DNA of 41,317 nt from Candidatus Zixiibacteriota bacterium (GTDB lineage: Bacteria > Zixibacteria > MSB-5A5 > GN15 > FEB-12): positions 1 through 41,317 of the forward strand of contig JAGGTI010000085.1 in the NCBI GenBank assembly GCA_021163775.1, written 5' to 3'. Shown one piece after another: positions 29,332 through 37,900 of the stretch (within the stretch, counting starts at the first letter, position 1; every line of letters begins with the position of its first letter). Below the pieces are notes generated by a model, which was not told the DNA's origin, did not search any database, and saw nothing but the letters and a program-made list of their open reading frames with translations. The position numbers and the translations under genes are program-made.

Positions 29332-31529
29332 ACGACTATCTTCCCGTTACCTGCAGAAATTATCTGACCAACAATACTGGCGTCAGCAATGTCGTTGGCG
29401 CGTAGTGCCTGTTCCAATCTTGTGCCGGTATTAGAGGGAATCGATATCAATAATCCGCCGGAGGTTTGTGCGTCACACAGTATAGTTTTCATAGTCCTTG
29501 ATATTTCCCGTGGCCATTCAACACAGTCGGAGACGAAATCCAAATTGTTGAGCGTGCCGCCTGGGATAACGTTAGCCGTGATGAAGTCTTTTGCATGCTC
29601 TATTATGGGCACTTTGTCTGCGTAAACTTCTGCATCGACGCCACTGGCCTTGACCATTTCTTTGAGATGACCCAGCAAGCCGAAGCCGGAGATGTCGGTG
29701 CAGGCGTTGACATTGAATTCTGACATTGTATCAGCTGCTTTGCGGTTGAGCGTGCTCATGATTCTGATCGCTTCTTCTACTGTTTGCTCATCGACCATGC
29801 CGCGTTTGATCGCAGTGGTGATAATACCCAGGCCGAGTGGTTTTGTAAGGATTAGCACATCTCCTGGTTTGGCGGTTGCGTTGGTCAGAATCTTCTCAGG
29901 ATGAATCAAGCCTGTTACCGCCAGGCCGAACTTAGGTTCGGCGTCGTCCACGGTATGACCACCAATGATACTGACTCCGGCTTCCTTTGCCTTGTCCTGC
30001 GCGCCTTTCAGAATCTCTCGCAAGATTTCCATTGGCAGGCGATTTGAAGGAAAACCGACAATGTTTAAGGCGAAAACGGGTCTTCCACCCATAGCGTAAA
30101 CATCGCTGAACGCGTTGGCGGCAGCAATGGCGCCAAAATGGTATGGGTCATCAACAATTGGTGTAAAGAAATCCACCGTTTGCACGATAGCAGTGTCGTC
30201 CTGAAGTTTGTACACCGCCGCATCATCGGCAGTGTTAAGACCGACCAGGACTTGCGCGTCATCCGGCACAGTCAGGTCGGCCAAAATCCGCTCCAGCGCC
30301 TGCGGCCTAAGCTTACAGGCGCAGCCTAAACCCTGCGTGAAATGGGTCAGCTTGATATCGCTGAAATCCAGGTCGGCCTGTGCTATTCCAGCCTCAGTCG
30401 GTTGCAGTCGCGCCACTGCTTCAGATATTAAACCGATTGCGCGCTCAATATCGTCTTCAGTTGTAAACTTGCCGGTGGAAAACCTGATTGTACCCATGGC
30501 ATACTCATCAGGTATAGCCATGGCAAGCAAAGTTGGTGAAACGTCGATGGAATCGGAATGGCAGGCCGCACCCGCTGACGCCGCCACGCCGCCTAATTCA
30601 TCAAGCAACATGTTGGCTTCGATGTTGGGAAAGCTCAAGCTGAGCGTATTTGGCAGACGTTGCTCAGGGTGGCCATTGAGTTTGACCGCCGGTAAGCGCT
30701 TTCTCAGGCCGCTATACAACTGGTCGCGCAACTTCTGCATATGAGCTACGTTTTTCTCTATGTCTTGCTTGGCAACCTCGCACGCTTTGCCCAATCCGAC
30801 GATCTCCAGAACGTTCTCCGTTCCGGCACGCAGATTCTGTTCATGGTCGGCTCCATGCATTGACTTCTCGAGTTTTACGCCGTGCCGGATGTATAACGCT
30901 CCAACACCTTTTGGCGCGTATAGCTTATGGCCTGCCACCGTCAGCAGATCTACCCCCAGCTCTTTTACATCAGTCGGGATCTTTCCCACAGACTGGGCCG
31001 CGTCCGTGTGCATGAGAACACCGTGTTTTTTCGCGATTTTGGCTATTTCCGCGACTGGCTGGATGGTTCCAACCTCGTTATTGGCGTGCATGACGGTCAC
31101 CAAGATAGTCTGCGGTGAAATGGCGTTTTCCAGAGCCTCCAAATCCACCACGCCAAACTCATCCACCGCAACGTAAGTAACTTGAAAGCCTTGGTGCTCG
31201 AGATATTGGCAGACTTCGGAGACCGCAGGATGTTCGATTGAGGATGTAATGATGTGATTACCTTTGTCGCGGTTGGCAAATGCCGCACCCTTTATGGCGT
31301 AGTTGTTTGACTCGCTGCCGCCGCTGGTGAAGATGATCTCATCGGCACCGCAGTTCAGCAGTTCCGCTACCTGCTTGCGGGCTTTTTCAACCGCCAGCTT
31401 GGCCTGTACGCCGTACCAGTGTGTGCTTGAGGGGTTGCCGAAGTACTCCTCCAAGTAAGGACGCATGGTTTCTACTACAACCGGGTCGATAGGCGTAGTT
31501 GCGTTGTAGTCCAGGTAGATAGGCTTCAT
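29319..31529 (-). CDS. selD-like fusion: Cysteine desulfurase-selenophosphate synthase fusion (NifS/IscS-SelD)
   Basis: 736 residues. Residues 1-~380 are a class V PLP cysteine desulfurase: YLDYNATTPIDP at the start, the PLP lysine in TVAGHKLYAPKG, and the catalytic Cys in ASAGAACHSDS. Residues ~393-736 are SelD: DIKLTHFTQGLGCACKLRP holds the active-site Cys and Lys (Cys, not selenocysteine), then QTVDFFTPIVDDPYHFGAIAAANAFSDVYAMGG, VSIIGGHTVDDAEPKFG and ACTDISGFGLLGH. The fusion would channel selenide released from selenocysteine or cysteine persulfide-type chemistry directly to selenophosphate formation. It implies selenoprotein or selenouridine synthesis elsewhere in the genome. No selA/selB/selC is visible here. 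It is monocistronic and convergent with the preceding cassette. Confidence 0.93.
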   Translation of the reverse strand: MKPIYLDYNATTPIDPVVVETMRPYLEEYFGNPSSTHWYGVQAKLAVEKARKQVAELLNCGADEIIFTSGGSESNNYAIKGAAFANRDKGNHIITSSIEHPAVSEVCQYLEHQGFQVTYVAVDEFGVVDLEALENAISPQTILVTVMHANNEVGTIQPVAEIAKIAKKHGVLMHTDAAQSVGKIPTDVKELGVDLLTVAGHKLYAPKGVGALYIRHGVKLEKSMHGADHEQNLRAGTENVLEIVGLGKACEVAKQDIEKNVAHMQKLRDQLYSGLRKRLPAVKLNGHPEQRLPNTLSLSFPNIEANMLLDELGGVAASAGAACHSDSIDVSPTLLAMAIPDEYAMGTIRFSTGKFTTEDDIERAIGLISEAVARLQPTEAGIAQADLDFSDIKLTHFTQGLGCACKLRPQALERILADLTVPDDAQVLVGLNTADDAAVYKLQDDTAIVQTVDFFTPIVDDPYHFGAIAAANAFSDVYAMGGRPVFALNIVGFPSNRLPMEILREILKGAQDKAKEAGVSIIGGHTVDDAEPKFGLAVTGLIHPEKILTNATAKPGDVLILTKPLGLGIITTAIKRGMVDEQTVEEAIRIMSTLNRKAADTMSEFNVNACTDISGFGLLGHLKEMVKASGVDAEVYADKVPIIEHAKDFITANVIPGGTLNNLDFVSDCVEWPREISRTMKTILCDAQTSGGLLISIPSNTGTRLEQALRANDIADASIVGQIISAGNGKIVVRQD

Positions 31530-31734
31530 CCTTGTGTTCTCCTTACTTCTTCGCTCATTGCCGGCTAGGAATACGACCTTTTACTTTTTATTTGAACAAT
31601 TACTTCGCACGTATGGTATTACATTTTCACAACTACAGGAAGGAAAACATAGCGCTTTCCATACCACTTTGGCAACATTTCCAGGTTATCTTTCATGAAA
31701 TCCAGTAAATCATAATCGTGCTCATCTGCTATCA

Positions 31735-32099
31735 TTGGTACTATTACAACATAACCTGCATCATTGTGGGCGTCTTGACAAGCATCCTTACCAGCTCTAC
31801 CTTCAGCTTCAGGAGATTGAACTAGGACCAAGGTCAGGCATCCGCAGACGAATGGTATCTGCGAGCGGTTCCACAAAACAGTTCTATATGAGTTTTACAA
31901 ATCGATCTTCAGAAAGAAGATATTCAGCGACACTGTTGACCTTCAGGCTGAGCCGGACTTATGGATGGAGTTCTAAAACAGTGAGCGAACGCACCAGGGT
32001 AAACGGTGTCAAGGACGAACCCCGATGGCGACCTTTACTGACGGATTGGAGTTGGCTGGAAAAGCAAAACTGAACTGTGAGGAAAAACTGACAGCATAA
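31735..32099 (+). pseudogene. IS481-like transposase C-terminal remnant
   Basis: Two reading frames join into the C-terminal part of an IS481-type rve transposase. First CGRLDKHPYQLYLQLQEIE (from ~31765), then after a frameshift near 31823 TKVRHPQTNGICERFHKTVL, RKKIFSDTVDLQAEPDLWMEF, an in-frame TAA near 31974, NSERTHQGKRCQGRTPMATF and the stop at 32097-32099. The motif HPQTNG.CERFHKT holds the last catalytic Glu. The earlier DDE residues are missing, so it is dead. The following TGACTGTCAAATCAAGTACC (from 32122) probably belongs to the element's end. Upstream, 31574-31740 holds no supportable gene. Confidence 0.78.
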
Positions 32100-32199
32100 C
32101 CAAAATTTCTCAGAGGTAGATGACTGTCAAATCAAGTACCGTTCAGTACACCTGACCTGCAGTGCGAGCCACCCTATATTTGCTTTGTGGCACAAGGAC

Positions 32200-33465
32200 T
32201 TACAGCGTATTGTGACCAAATTGCGACCGTTTTTTGCGCCTCTTTTTTATCCATAGTGCCAGAATGATTGTTATGAACAGAGTTCCAGCAATCATCATCA
32301 CTCCCCAAGGGATGAAGTCGAAATAAGGGATTATACCCCAATCACGTTGTTTTCTTTGAGCACCGTTGTAATCAAATCTGTTCTGATGGTCTGTGAGCAA
32401 TCATGATTGAAACTATTTATCATAACCACAACAGAAATATGGTGGTCAGGCAAGTGAACCATAGATGCCGATGTTCCGATATTTGCCCCAGTATGACCAA
32501 CAGCTGTTTCACCAGATGACATTCTCTTCACAAAGCGTTCCACGCCCAGGCCGATCCCCCTGTTCCTTCGGCCAAAACCAATTTCCCTGAACTCCAGCAT
32601 TTCCTCCAGCGATTGAGGTTGCAACACTTTTCCCTCGAAAAGCGCGTTGCACCACGTAGCCAAATCTTCGGCGGTCATGAATAGACCAGCGGAACCATAA
32701 GCGATACTTTCGTGCGATGCTCTTGGCAGATAAGTTAAATCCTGAACCGAACCATCATCATTGAAATTATCCCCAAAGACATGAGCCAGATTATCAGGAA
32801 TATCTTCTTCGATAGATAAAATATGCATTATCAATTTCTAATGGTTTCCAGAAGCGTTCTCTGAATTCTGTCGAAAGATTTGATCCGGTTGCTTTCTCAA
32901 TAATCATTGCCATCAATAGGTAGTTTGTATTTGAATACCGAAACCCTTCCCCTGGTGCAAAACTGTAAGGCTCCTTGATATAGCTCAGCACCTCTTCCGG
33001 CGTCCATATTTTTGTTCTGTCTTTTTTCAGATCGTCCCAAATTTGTTGGTTGCTCCAGAACATATAGATTCCGCTTGAATGATTAAGCAATTGTCTGATA
33101 GTAATGGTGCTGTCAATATGAGAATAAGCGGGAAGCCAACTGTGGAGTGAATCTTCAAGTGAGAGTTTGCCCTCTTCTACAAGTTTTAAGGTAAGTGAGG
33201 CGACAAAATTCTTTGTAATACTTCCAATGGCAAAAAGCATGTCTGGGGATATACTTATTGTGTCATGGGATATGCCAGCTACACCTTTCCATATTGGTCT
33301 CCCTGGCATTATGACAGCTACTGAAACACCCCTGCCATTAATGTCTTCAATATTTTCATTGAGGACGGTTTGTAATTTCTCTTCGAGCGTTTGGTTATCA
33401 GTCGTGCAAGAAGTAATATTCAGAGTTACCAAAACAAAACAGGTTATGAATAACAATTTATTCAT
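32200..33465 (-). pseudogene. Frameshifted class-C beta-lactamase-like serine hydrolase lipoprotein
   Basis: The N-terminal frame (33465-32794) starts with a lipoprotein signal (LLFITCFVLVTLNITSC), then AIGSITKNFVASL with the catalytic S-x-x-K, RQLLNHSSGIYMF and YSNTNY (the Y-x-N element). At about 32815-32825 the reading jumps frame near a TTTT run and continues as SIEEDIPDNLAHVF, SAGLFMTAEDLATW and AVGHTGANIG (the H-x-G element) to 32331. A further frame change near 32340 would add a membrane helix tail (GVMMIAGTLFITIILALWIKK). All catalytic motifs exist but no single frame spans them. Decay or sequencing error are both possible. Family members cleave beta-lactams, peptides or esters. Confidence 0.75.
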
Positions 33466-33491
33466 GCTACTTTCTTCCTATCTTATATTTG

Positions 33492-34109
33492 TCAGTCTGC
33501 CAATGACAGAGTTAGCGTTGCTTGTTTTATCCAAGCGTATCCAAAACCAAAATAGAAAAAGAACCATGTCTTATCTCGACCAATTTCAGTTGTCTTCATG
33601 TCAGCTCGGATCAGCTTGCCGCAATCACCGGTTAATTCTTCAGCCCAGGAGTACCCATGCCCACGGTACGGAAATAGAAACTTCTTCTCATGAGCAACTC
33701 TTGTCGCCGAGAGGTTAATCTTGTGACCACTTACCCAACCACGCATCTGCTTTTCCCAGGCGAACCCATAACCTTGATAAGGAAAACCCCAGTCTGTGTT
33801 CTTGCCTATTCCGTCGATATGCAAATCGACAGCAATCCCATTGATCTGGCCAATCATTTTCTTTGCCCAAGCAAATCCATGCCCACGATATGGGAATGAC
33901 ATCTTTCTCTCGCGGCCTACTTCGGTAGTACGCAGTTCTATTTCGCATGAGCCGTTGTTTTCACGGATCAGGTCGGTAATAGTTTCGTACGGCACCGGTG
34001 GATGTGCTGGTTTGTCCGGGATTGGGTTTAGTTCGGCCAACAACGTGCCATCGATTGGGCATTTACCGGTCCAGCCAGCATAATCGCATTCACACTTCGG
34101 ACAATACAT
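33492..34109 (-). CDS. Zinc-ribbon protein with four aromatic-rich repeats
   Basis: 205 residues from MYCPKCECDY, chosen for AAGGAG upstream; an earlier ATG at 34157 is in frame. The N-terminus has CPKCECDYAGWTGKCPIDG, a zinc ribbon. The rest is four ~36-residue repeats, each ending in a variant of F-P-Y-[RQ]-G-[HY]-G-[FY]-[AS]-W-[AE]: SFPYRGHGFAWAKKM, GFPYQGYGFAWEKQM, LFPYRGHGYSWAEEL and FFFYFGFGYAWIKQA. Repeats 1, 3 and 4 are preceded by [AT]-T-[ER]-V/I-[GA]-[RH]-[ED]. There is no signal peptide or membrane segment. I do not recognise the repeat family; it could be a small beta-repeat binding module. It is a lone gene in the accessory zone. Confidence 0.72.
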   Translation of the reverse strand: MYCPKCECDYAGWTGKCPIDGTLLAELNPIPDKPAHPPVPYETITDLIRENNGSCEIELRTTEVGRERKMSFPYRGHGFAWAKKMIGQINGIAVDLHIDGIGKNTDWGFPYQGYGFAWEKQMRGWVSGHKINLSATRVAHEKKFLFPYRGHGYSWAEELTGDCGKLIRADMKTTEIGRDKTWFFFYFGFGYAWIKQATLTLSLAD

Positions 34110-34690
34110 AACAGCTCCTTCTTTACCAGTATACTGGCCGACCACCCGAGTATTCAAAAACTCCGGCAGTAGACTTCAGAATGGATTGTGGGGGAGTACC
34201 AATTCGTACATGATGCTTGTGATAATTGATATAATCAAGACGCATGATATGAGAGTTCAGAGGTCAATTACTGTGACTAAATTGTGACCACGGTCGTCGT
34301 AAGTTATTGCGTGATATTAAACGATATACAGAGGGTGGGGGTATAAGCAAATCATCCGACCCTATATGCCCCCGTAACAGATTGAATTGTGGTGACTTAT
34401 AACAAATGGAGGTGGGGCGAAAATGGGTGCTTCGGTAACCTTTTGTCCGCCATCTATTTACGTCGCAACGCTCTGTGTGGCAGTGATTTCCAGTTTTTAT
34501 TTGGTTTTGTTTAGTTGTGTTTGTTTTTACATGTTTTACACTCAATGTGGCACAAATATGGCACAAAATATCAAGAGAATTACATCATTAGGTGGCTGTT
34601 TTTGGGTAGTCATCTGCGCTATAAGCATCACGTAATTAATCAGTATTTAAAAATTATCACCTCAGATCACAATAATTTAAAATAGTGCTT
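34110..34690. other. Gene-free region with GC-rich inverted repeat and att-like copy
   Basis: No coding frame is convincing. GGGGGTATA (34338-34346 region) and TATATGCCCCC (34363-34373 region) form an inverted repeat just before the att-like sequence at 34397. It resembles arm sites next to integration cores, though this is only positional. Confidence 0.4.
34397..34570. repeat. att-like site 2 (core plus right arm)
   Basis: Direct repeat of 40374-40545. Shared blocks are ATGGAGGTGGGG, AAATGGGT, TGATTTCCAG/CGATTTCCAG, TTTTATTTGGTTTTGTTT, CACTCA and TGGCACAAATATGGCACAAA. The core is the same tRNA/tmRNA 3'-end-like sequence as in site 1 (344-445). The two copies bracket the TetR-efflux operon exactly, as expected for the ends of an integrated island. 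Confidence 0.65.
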
Positions 34691-34760
34691 GACTATTGGT
34701 CGTATATGACCAATAGTCGTATATGACCAATACTCATATATGACCAGTGATCATATATGA
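34691..34760 (+). promoter_or_regulatory. TetR operator region: perfect palindrome plus 17-bp repeats
   Basis: GACTATTGGTC and GACCAATAGTC form a perfect inverted repeat around GTATAT (34691-34718). The element TATATGA then recurs every 17 bp at 34703, 34720, 34737 and 34754, with GACC after the first three. A -35-like TTGACT (34689-34694) sits inside it. This is the expected autorepression operator of the TetR gene starting just downstream. Confidence 0.75.
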
Positions 34761-34767
34761 GGAGAAA

Positions 34768-35433
34768 ATGAAAATGCATAAATCACAAACTAAAGCAACA
34801 TCTCCTGACCGGCGGAGCAGGCGAAAGGCCGCAACCCGGGCTCGGATTATCAAATCGGCTCTGGATCTCTTATCAAAGCAAGAGTATGGCGCGACCACAA
34901 TAGAGCAGATAACGGAGGCCGCCGATGTCGGCAAAGGAACCTATTTCAACTACTTCCCATCAAAAGAGCATCTTCTCTATGAGGTCGGCAAGGAACAACT
35001 GGCGACAGTTCGAGTTTCAGTTGAGAAAGCGCTCACAGAGTCTGGTGACACGAAGAAGGTGTTTCAGGAACTGTTGTTGGCTCTCACGACACTATTCGCT
35101 GACAACCCTATTTTGGCCCGAAATCTCGTACTGGCAAATCTTGGTAATGAATTGGCTCGTGAGCTCATGGCGAAAAACGTCGCCGAGCGGGCAAAATGGC
35201 TGAACAAACTTGTCAAGAAGGCTCAGGAACTCGGTAGTATTCGGCGGGACATCAAACCAGAGATGGTCGCCTATTGGTATCAGCACATTCATTTTGGAAA
35301 TCTCATGTACTGGGGGCTGCAACCAACGGAAATGGTAAAGAACTGGGTACAATTCTCATTCGAACAATTCTGGAGAAGCGTTGCAACCGAATACAGCGAC
35401 ACCACCGCTGAGCGTCGGGAAACGAAAGGTTAA
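34768..35433 (+). CDS. TetR/AcrR-family repressor
   Basis: About 221 residues; ATG codons at 34768 and 34774 both follow GAGGAG, and the second has better spacing. The N-terminal HTH is typical: RKAATRARIIKSALDLLSKQEYGATTIEQITEAADVGKGTYFNYFPSKEHLLYEV. The C-terminal helical ligand domain is unassigned. It ends 4 bp before the TolC-like gene, so it heads the efflux operon and should repress it through the palindrome at 34691. The inducer is likely a substrate of the pump. Confidence 0.92.
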   Translation: MKMHKSQTKATSPDRRSRRKAATRARIIKSALDLLSKQEYGATTIEQITEAADVGKGTYFNYFPSKEHLLYEVGKEQLATVRVSVEKALTESGDTKKVFQELLLALTTLFADNPILARNLVLANLGNELARELMAKNVAERAKWLNKLVKKAQELGSIRRDIKPEMVAYWYQHIHFGNLMYWGLQPTEMVKNWVQFSFEQFWRSVATEYSDTTAERRETKG

Positions 35434-35437
35434 GTAG

Positions 35438-36913
35438 ATGAATGAATCAATAAAAAATATACTGCTTGTGATGGTGTTAGTTCTCACGCTTCTGTCTGGT
35501 CAAGCAGTAGCTCAGGTACTCTCTCTCGATCAGACAATTCAGATGGCCCTGGAGAACAATGACAAGATCAAGCAATACCGCGAGAAGTTTGAGCAAGCGA
35601 AGTCTGCGGATCGGGAGGCTCTTGGAAACTTTCTACCGTCGGTAACGCTCCAGGCCACCTATAACCATATGAACGACCCTCTATCGATCGATCTGAGCCC
35701 TATTCGGGATGCTATGATTCAGATGCAAGCCGGTAACCAGGTTGAATTTTCCAATGTCTACGAGCTTCTTCAGGGACAGCCTGCTTTGACACCGGAGCAA
35801 AGATCTGAGTTATACAATCAGTATTCGAGTGGACTGAATAACCTCTTACCGGTATTCAGAGAAACACTTAAAGATCAAGACTATCGAACGGCTGCCCTTG
35901 TCGCCACTCAGCCGATTTTCATGGGTGGCAAATTGCGCGCCGCCAAGAAATTTGCCGCAGCCGAAAAGCGGTCCGCCGCAGATGAATTTACCAGCATCCA
36001 AAACGAAATAACTCGAGATGCCGTTGATAACTACCTTGCCATTGTCCTCTTGCAGCAAGCCGTTAAAACCCGTGAGGACGTCCTGGCCGGTATGCAGCGG
36101 CATCGACACAATGCCCAACGTCTTTCTGCTGAAGGTCTGATAGCCCGGTACGACCTGCTTCGAGCCGAAGTAGCCGTGTCCGACGCGGACCGGAATCTCT
36201 TTGATGAACGTAATAATCTTGAATTGGCTATGGTGGCCTTTCGCAATACGTTGGGATTGGATAACGATGCGCCGGTTACAATTATTGATACACTGATGTA
36301 TCATCCAGTTGTGGATTCACTTACGAACCTCTGCGAACAAGCCTACTCCGATCAGCCGCTATTACATATGATCAGCGAGAAGAAAAAGGCGGCCTCACAG
36401 AAATATACCGTAGAACGATCCAAGTTTCTACCGCAGTTGGTCGGTTTCGGTAAGTACGAGTTGTACGACAACGATCTATCGGCACTGGAACCACGCTGGA
36501 TTGTAGGTGTGCAGTTAAGTATGAATATATTTAACGGATTTAAAGACCACCATCGCCTCAGCGCGGCAAAGTCGCTTAAGCGGGAGGTCGATTTCCTCGA
36601 GGCAAGTGCGAAACGGCAGATAAACCTCTGGGTGAACAAATCATATCGCGATATGCGAAACGCCGAAACTCGCTATCAGAAGTTGGAAGCATCCGTAGCG
36701 CTAGCTGAAGAAAGCGTTTGGTTGAACGATAAGCGATTTCAAACCGGGCTCGGTACTTCGCTCGAGGTCATCGATGCTCAACTGTCTTTGGAAAAGAACC
36801 TGATCGAGAGATTGACCTCTCTTTATGATTATTATATATCCCTGACCGATCTTCTGGTCGCTACTGGCCATCCAGGGGATGTCGTAACGGCATGGAATAG
36901 TAAGGAAAAATAA
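35438..36913 (+). CDS. TolC-like outer-membrane efflux protein
   Basis: 491 residues with a signal peptide (ILLVMVLVLTLLSGQAVAQ). The OEP family pattern appears twice: LSLDQTIQMALENNDKIKQY...GNFLPSVTLQATY, and SDQPLLHMISEKKKAASQKYTVERSKFLPQL. Long coiled-coil helices (SYRDMRNAETRYQKLEASVALAEESV, TSLEVIDAQLSLEK) form the periplasmic tunnel. It forms a trimer linking to the HlyD-like adaptor encoded 3 bp downstream. Confidence 0.92.
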   Translation: MNESIKNILLVMVLVLTLLSGQAVAQVLSLDQTIQMALENNDKIKQYREKFEQAKSADREALGNFLPSVTLQATYNHMNDPLSIDLSPIRDAMIQMQAGNQVEFSNVYELLQGQPALTPEQRSELYNQYSSGLNNLLPVFRETLKDQDYRTAALVATQPIFMGGKLRAAKKFAAAEKRSAADEFTSIQNEITRDAVDNYLAIVLLQQAVKTREDVLAGMQRHRHNAQRLSAEGLIARYDLLRAEVAVSDADRNLFDERNNLELAMVAFRNTLGLDNDAPVTIIDTLMYHPVVDSLTNLCEQAYSDQPLLHMISEKKKAASQKYTVERSKFLPQLVGFGKYELYDNDLSALEPRWIVGVQLSMNIFNGFKDHHRLSAAKSLKREVDFLEASAKRQINLWVNKSYRDMRNAETRYQKLEASVALAEESVWLNDKRFQTGLGTSLEVIDAQLSLEKNLIERLTSLYDYYISLTDLLVATGHPGDVVTAWNSKEK

Positions 36914-36915
36914 AT

Positions 36916-37896
36916 ATGAAAACTAAACTATCTCGATGGGTAATATTTATCCCTATCGTCATCGTATTAGCAGCAGTGACCGTGCTGATTATCCGGGCAT
37001 TTATTCCCGATAAAGAAATCGTCACCGGCATGGTGGAAGTCGACGAAATCGATATCGCCTCGAAGATTCCAGGGAGAATTGATTCTCTTTTTGTGCGGGA
37101 AGGGGATATGGTAATCAAAGGCCAGGTTTTGGCAAAACTGCAAAGCAAGGAAATAGATGCCAAGGTGGAACAGGCCCGGGGGGCCATGGAAGCGGCTCGC
37201 GCCAAACTTGATATGGCCACAAATGGGGCTCGTCCGGAGGAAAAGAAGGCGGTCGAAAAACAGTACATGCAGACAGTGCATCAGTATGAACTGGCTGAAA
37301 AGACCTTCAATCGTATCCAGAAAGTATATCAGGATAGCGTCATCTCGACGCAGGAACGGGACCAGGTTGAATTTCAATACATGGCTGCCAAAGAACAAAT
37401 GGAGGCAGCCTCTGCAAAATATCAGATGGTGTTGAAGGGTGCCCGTGAGGAAGAGATCCGAGGTGCCCAAGGGCTTTTCCATCAAGCAGAAAACGCATAC
37501 GCTGAAGCAAAAGCCTACCAGGGAGAAGCCGAGTTAGTTAGCCCCATTGATGGTCAAATCAGCAACAAGATTGCCAGCGCCGGTGAGATAACAGCAGCCG
37601 GATATCCGCTTTTCACAGTCATCAATCCTGATGATGTCTGGATTGTCGTGCAACTGCGCGAGGATAAAATTGAACATGTGAAGATGGGTGGGAGCACACG
37701 GGCCGTTGTCCCTGCTTTAGGTAAAGATAAACACAGATTCAATGTGACACATATTGCCGCAATGGCTGACTTTGCCACCTGGAAAGCAACCAATCAGAAG
37801 GGCGACTTTGACCTTAAGACATTTGAAATTCATCTTCGCCCCGAAAAACCGATTCCCGGACTCCGGTCTGGCATGACTGCCCGGGTGGAATTTTGA
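36916..37896 (+). CDS. HlyD/EmrA-type membrane fusion protein
   Basis: 326 residues. One N-terminal membrane helix (VIFIPIVIVLAAVTVLIIRAF), a biotinyl-lipoyl-like half motif (EIDIASKIPGRIDSLFVREGDMVIKGQVLAKL), a coiled-coil hairpin rich in Glu/Lys/Ala (to ~residue 195), then the second half (AELVSPIDGQISNKIASAGE) and a beta-barrel domain (VWIVVQLREDKIEHVKMG). It bridges TolC and inner-membrane permeases. Similar to YbhG-type adaptors of ABC-2 exporters. Confidence 0.92.
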   Translation: MKTKLSRWVIFIPIVIVLAAVTVLIIRAFIPDKEIVTGMVEVDEIDIASKIPGRIDSLFVREGDMVIKGQVLAKLQSKEIDAKVEQARGAMEAARAKLDMATNGARPEEKKAVEKQYMQTVHQYELAEKTFNRIQKVYQDSVISTQERDQVEFQYMAAKEQMEAASAKYQMVLKGAREEEIRGAQGLFHQAENAYAEAKAYQGEAELVSPIDGQISNKIASAGEITAAGYPLFTVINPDDVWIVVQLREDKIEHVKMGGSTRAVVPALGKDKHRFNVTHIAAMADFATWKATNQKGDFDLKTFEIHLRPEKPIPGLRSGMTARVEF

Positions 37897-37900
37897 GCCG

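Noticed and set aside
29392-31176. Long plus-strand open frames opposite the desulfurase-SelD gene
   Set aside because: Antisense shadows of a strongly conserved minus-strand protein.
31619-31876. 85-codon minus-strand frame in the IS remnant zone
   Set aside because: More than half lies antisense to the recognisable transposase fragment. The last ~37 codons could be a gene remnant but match nothing I know.
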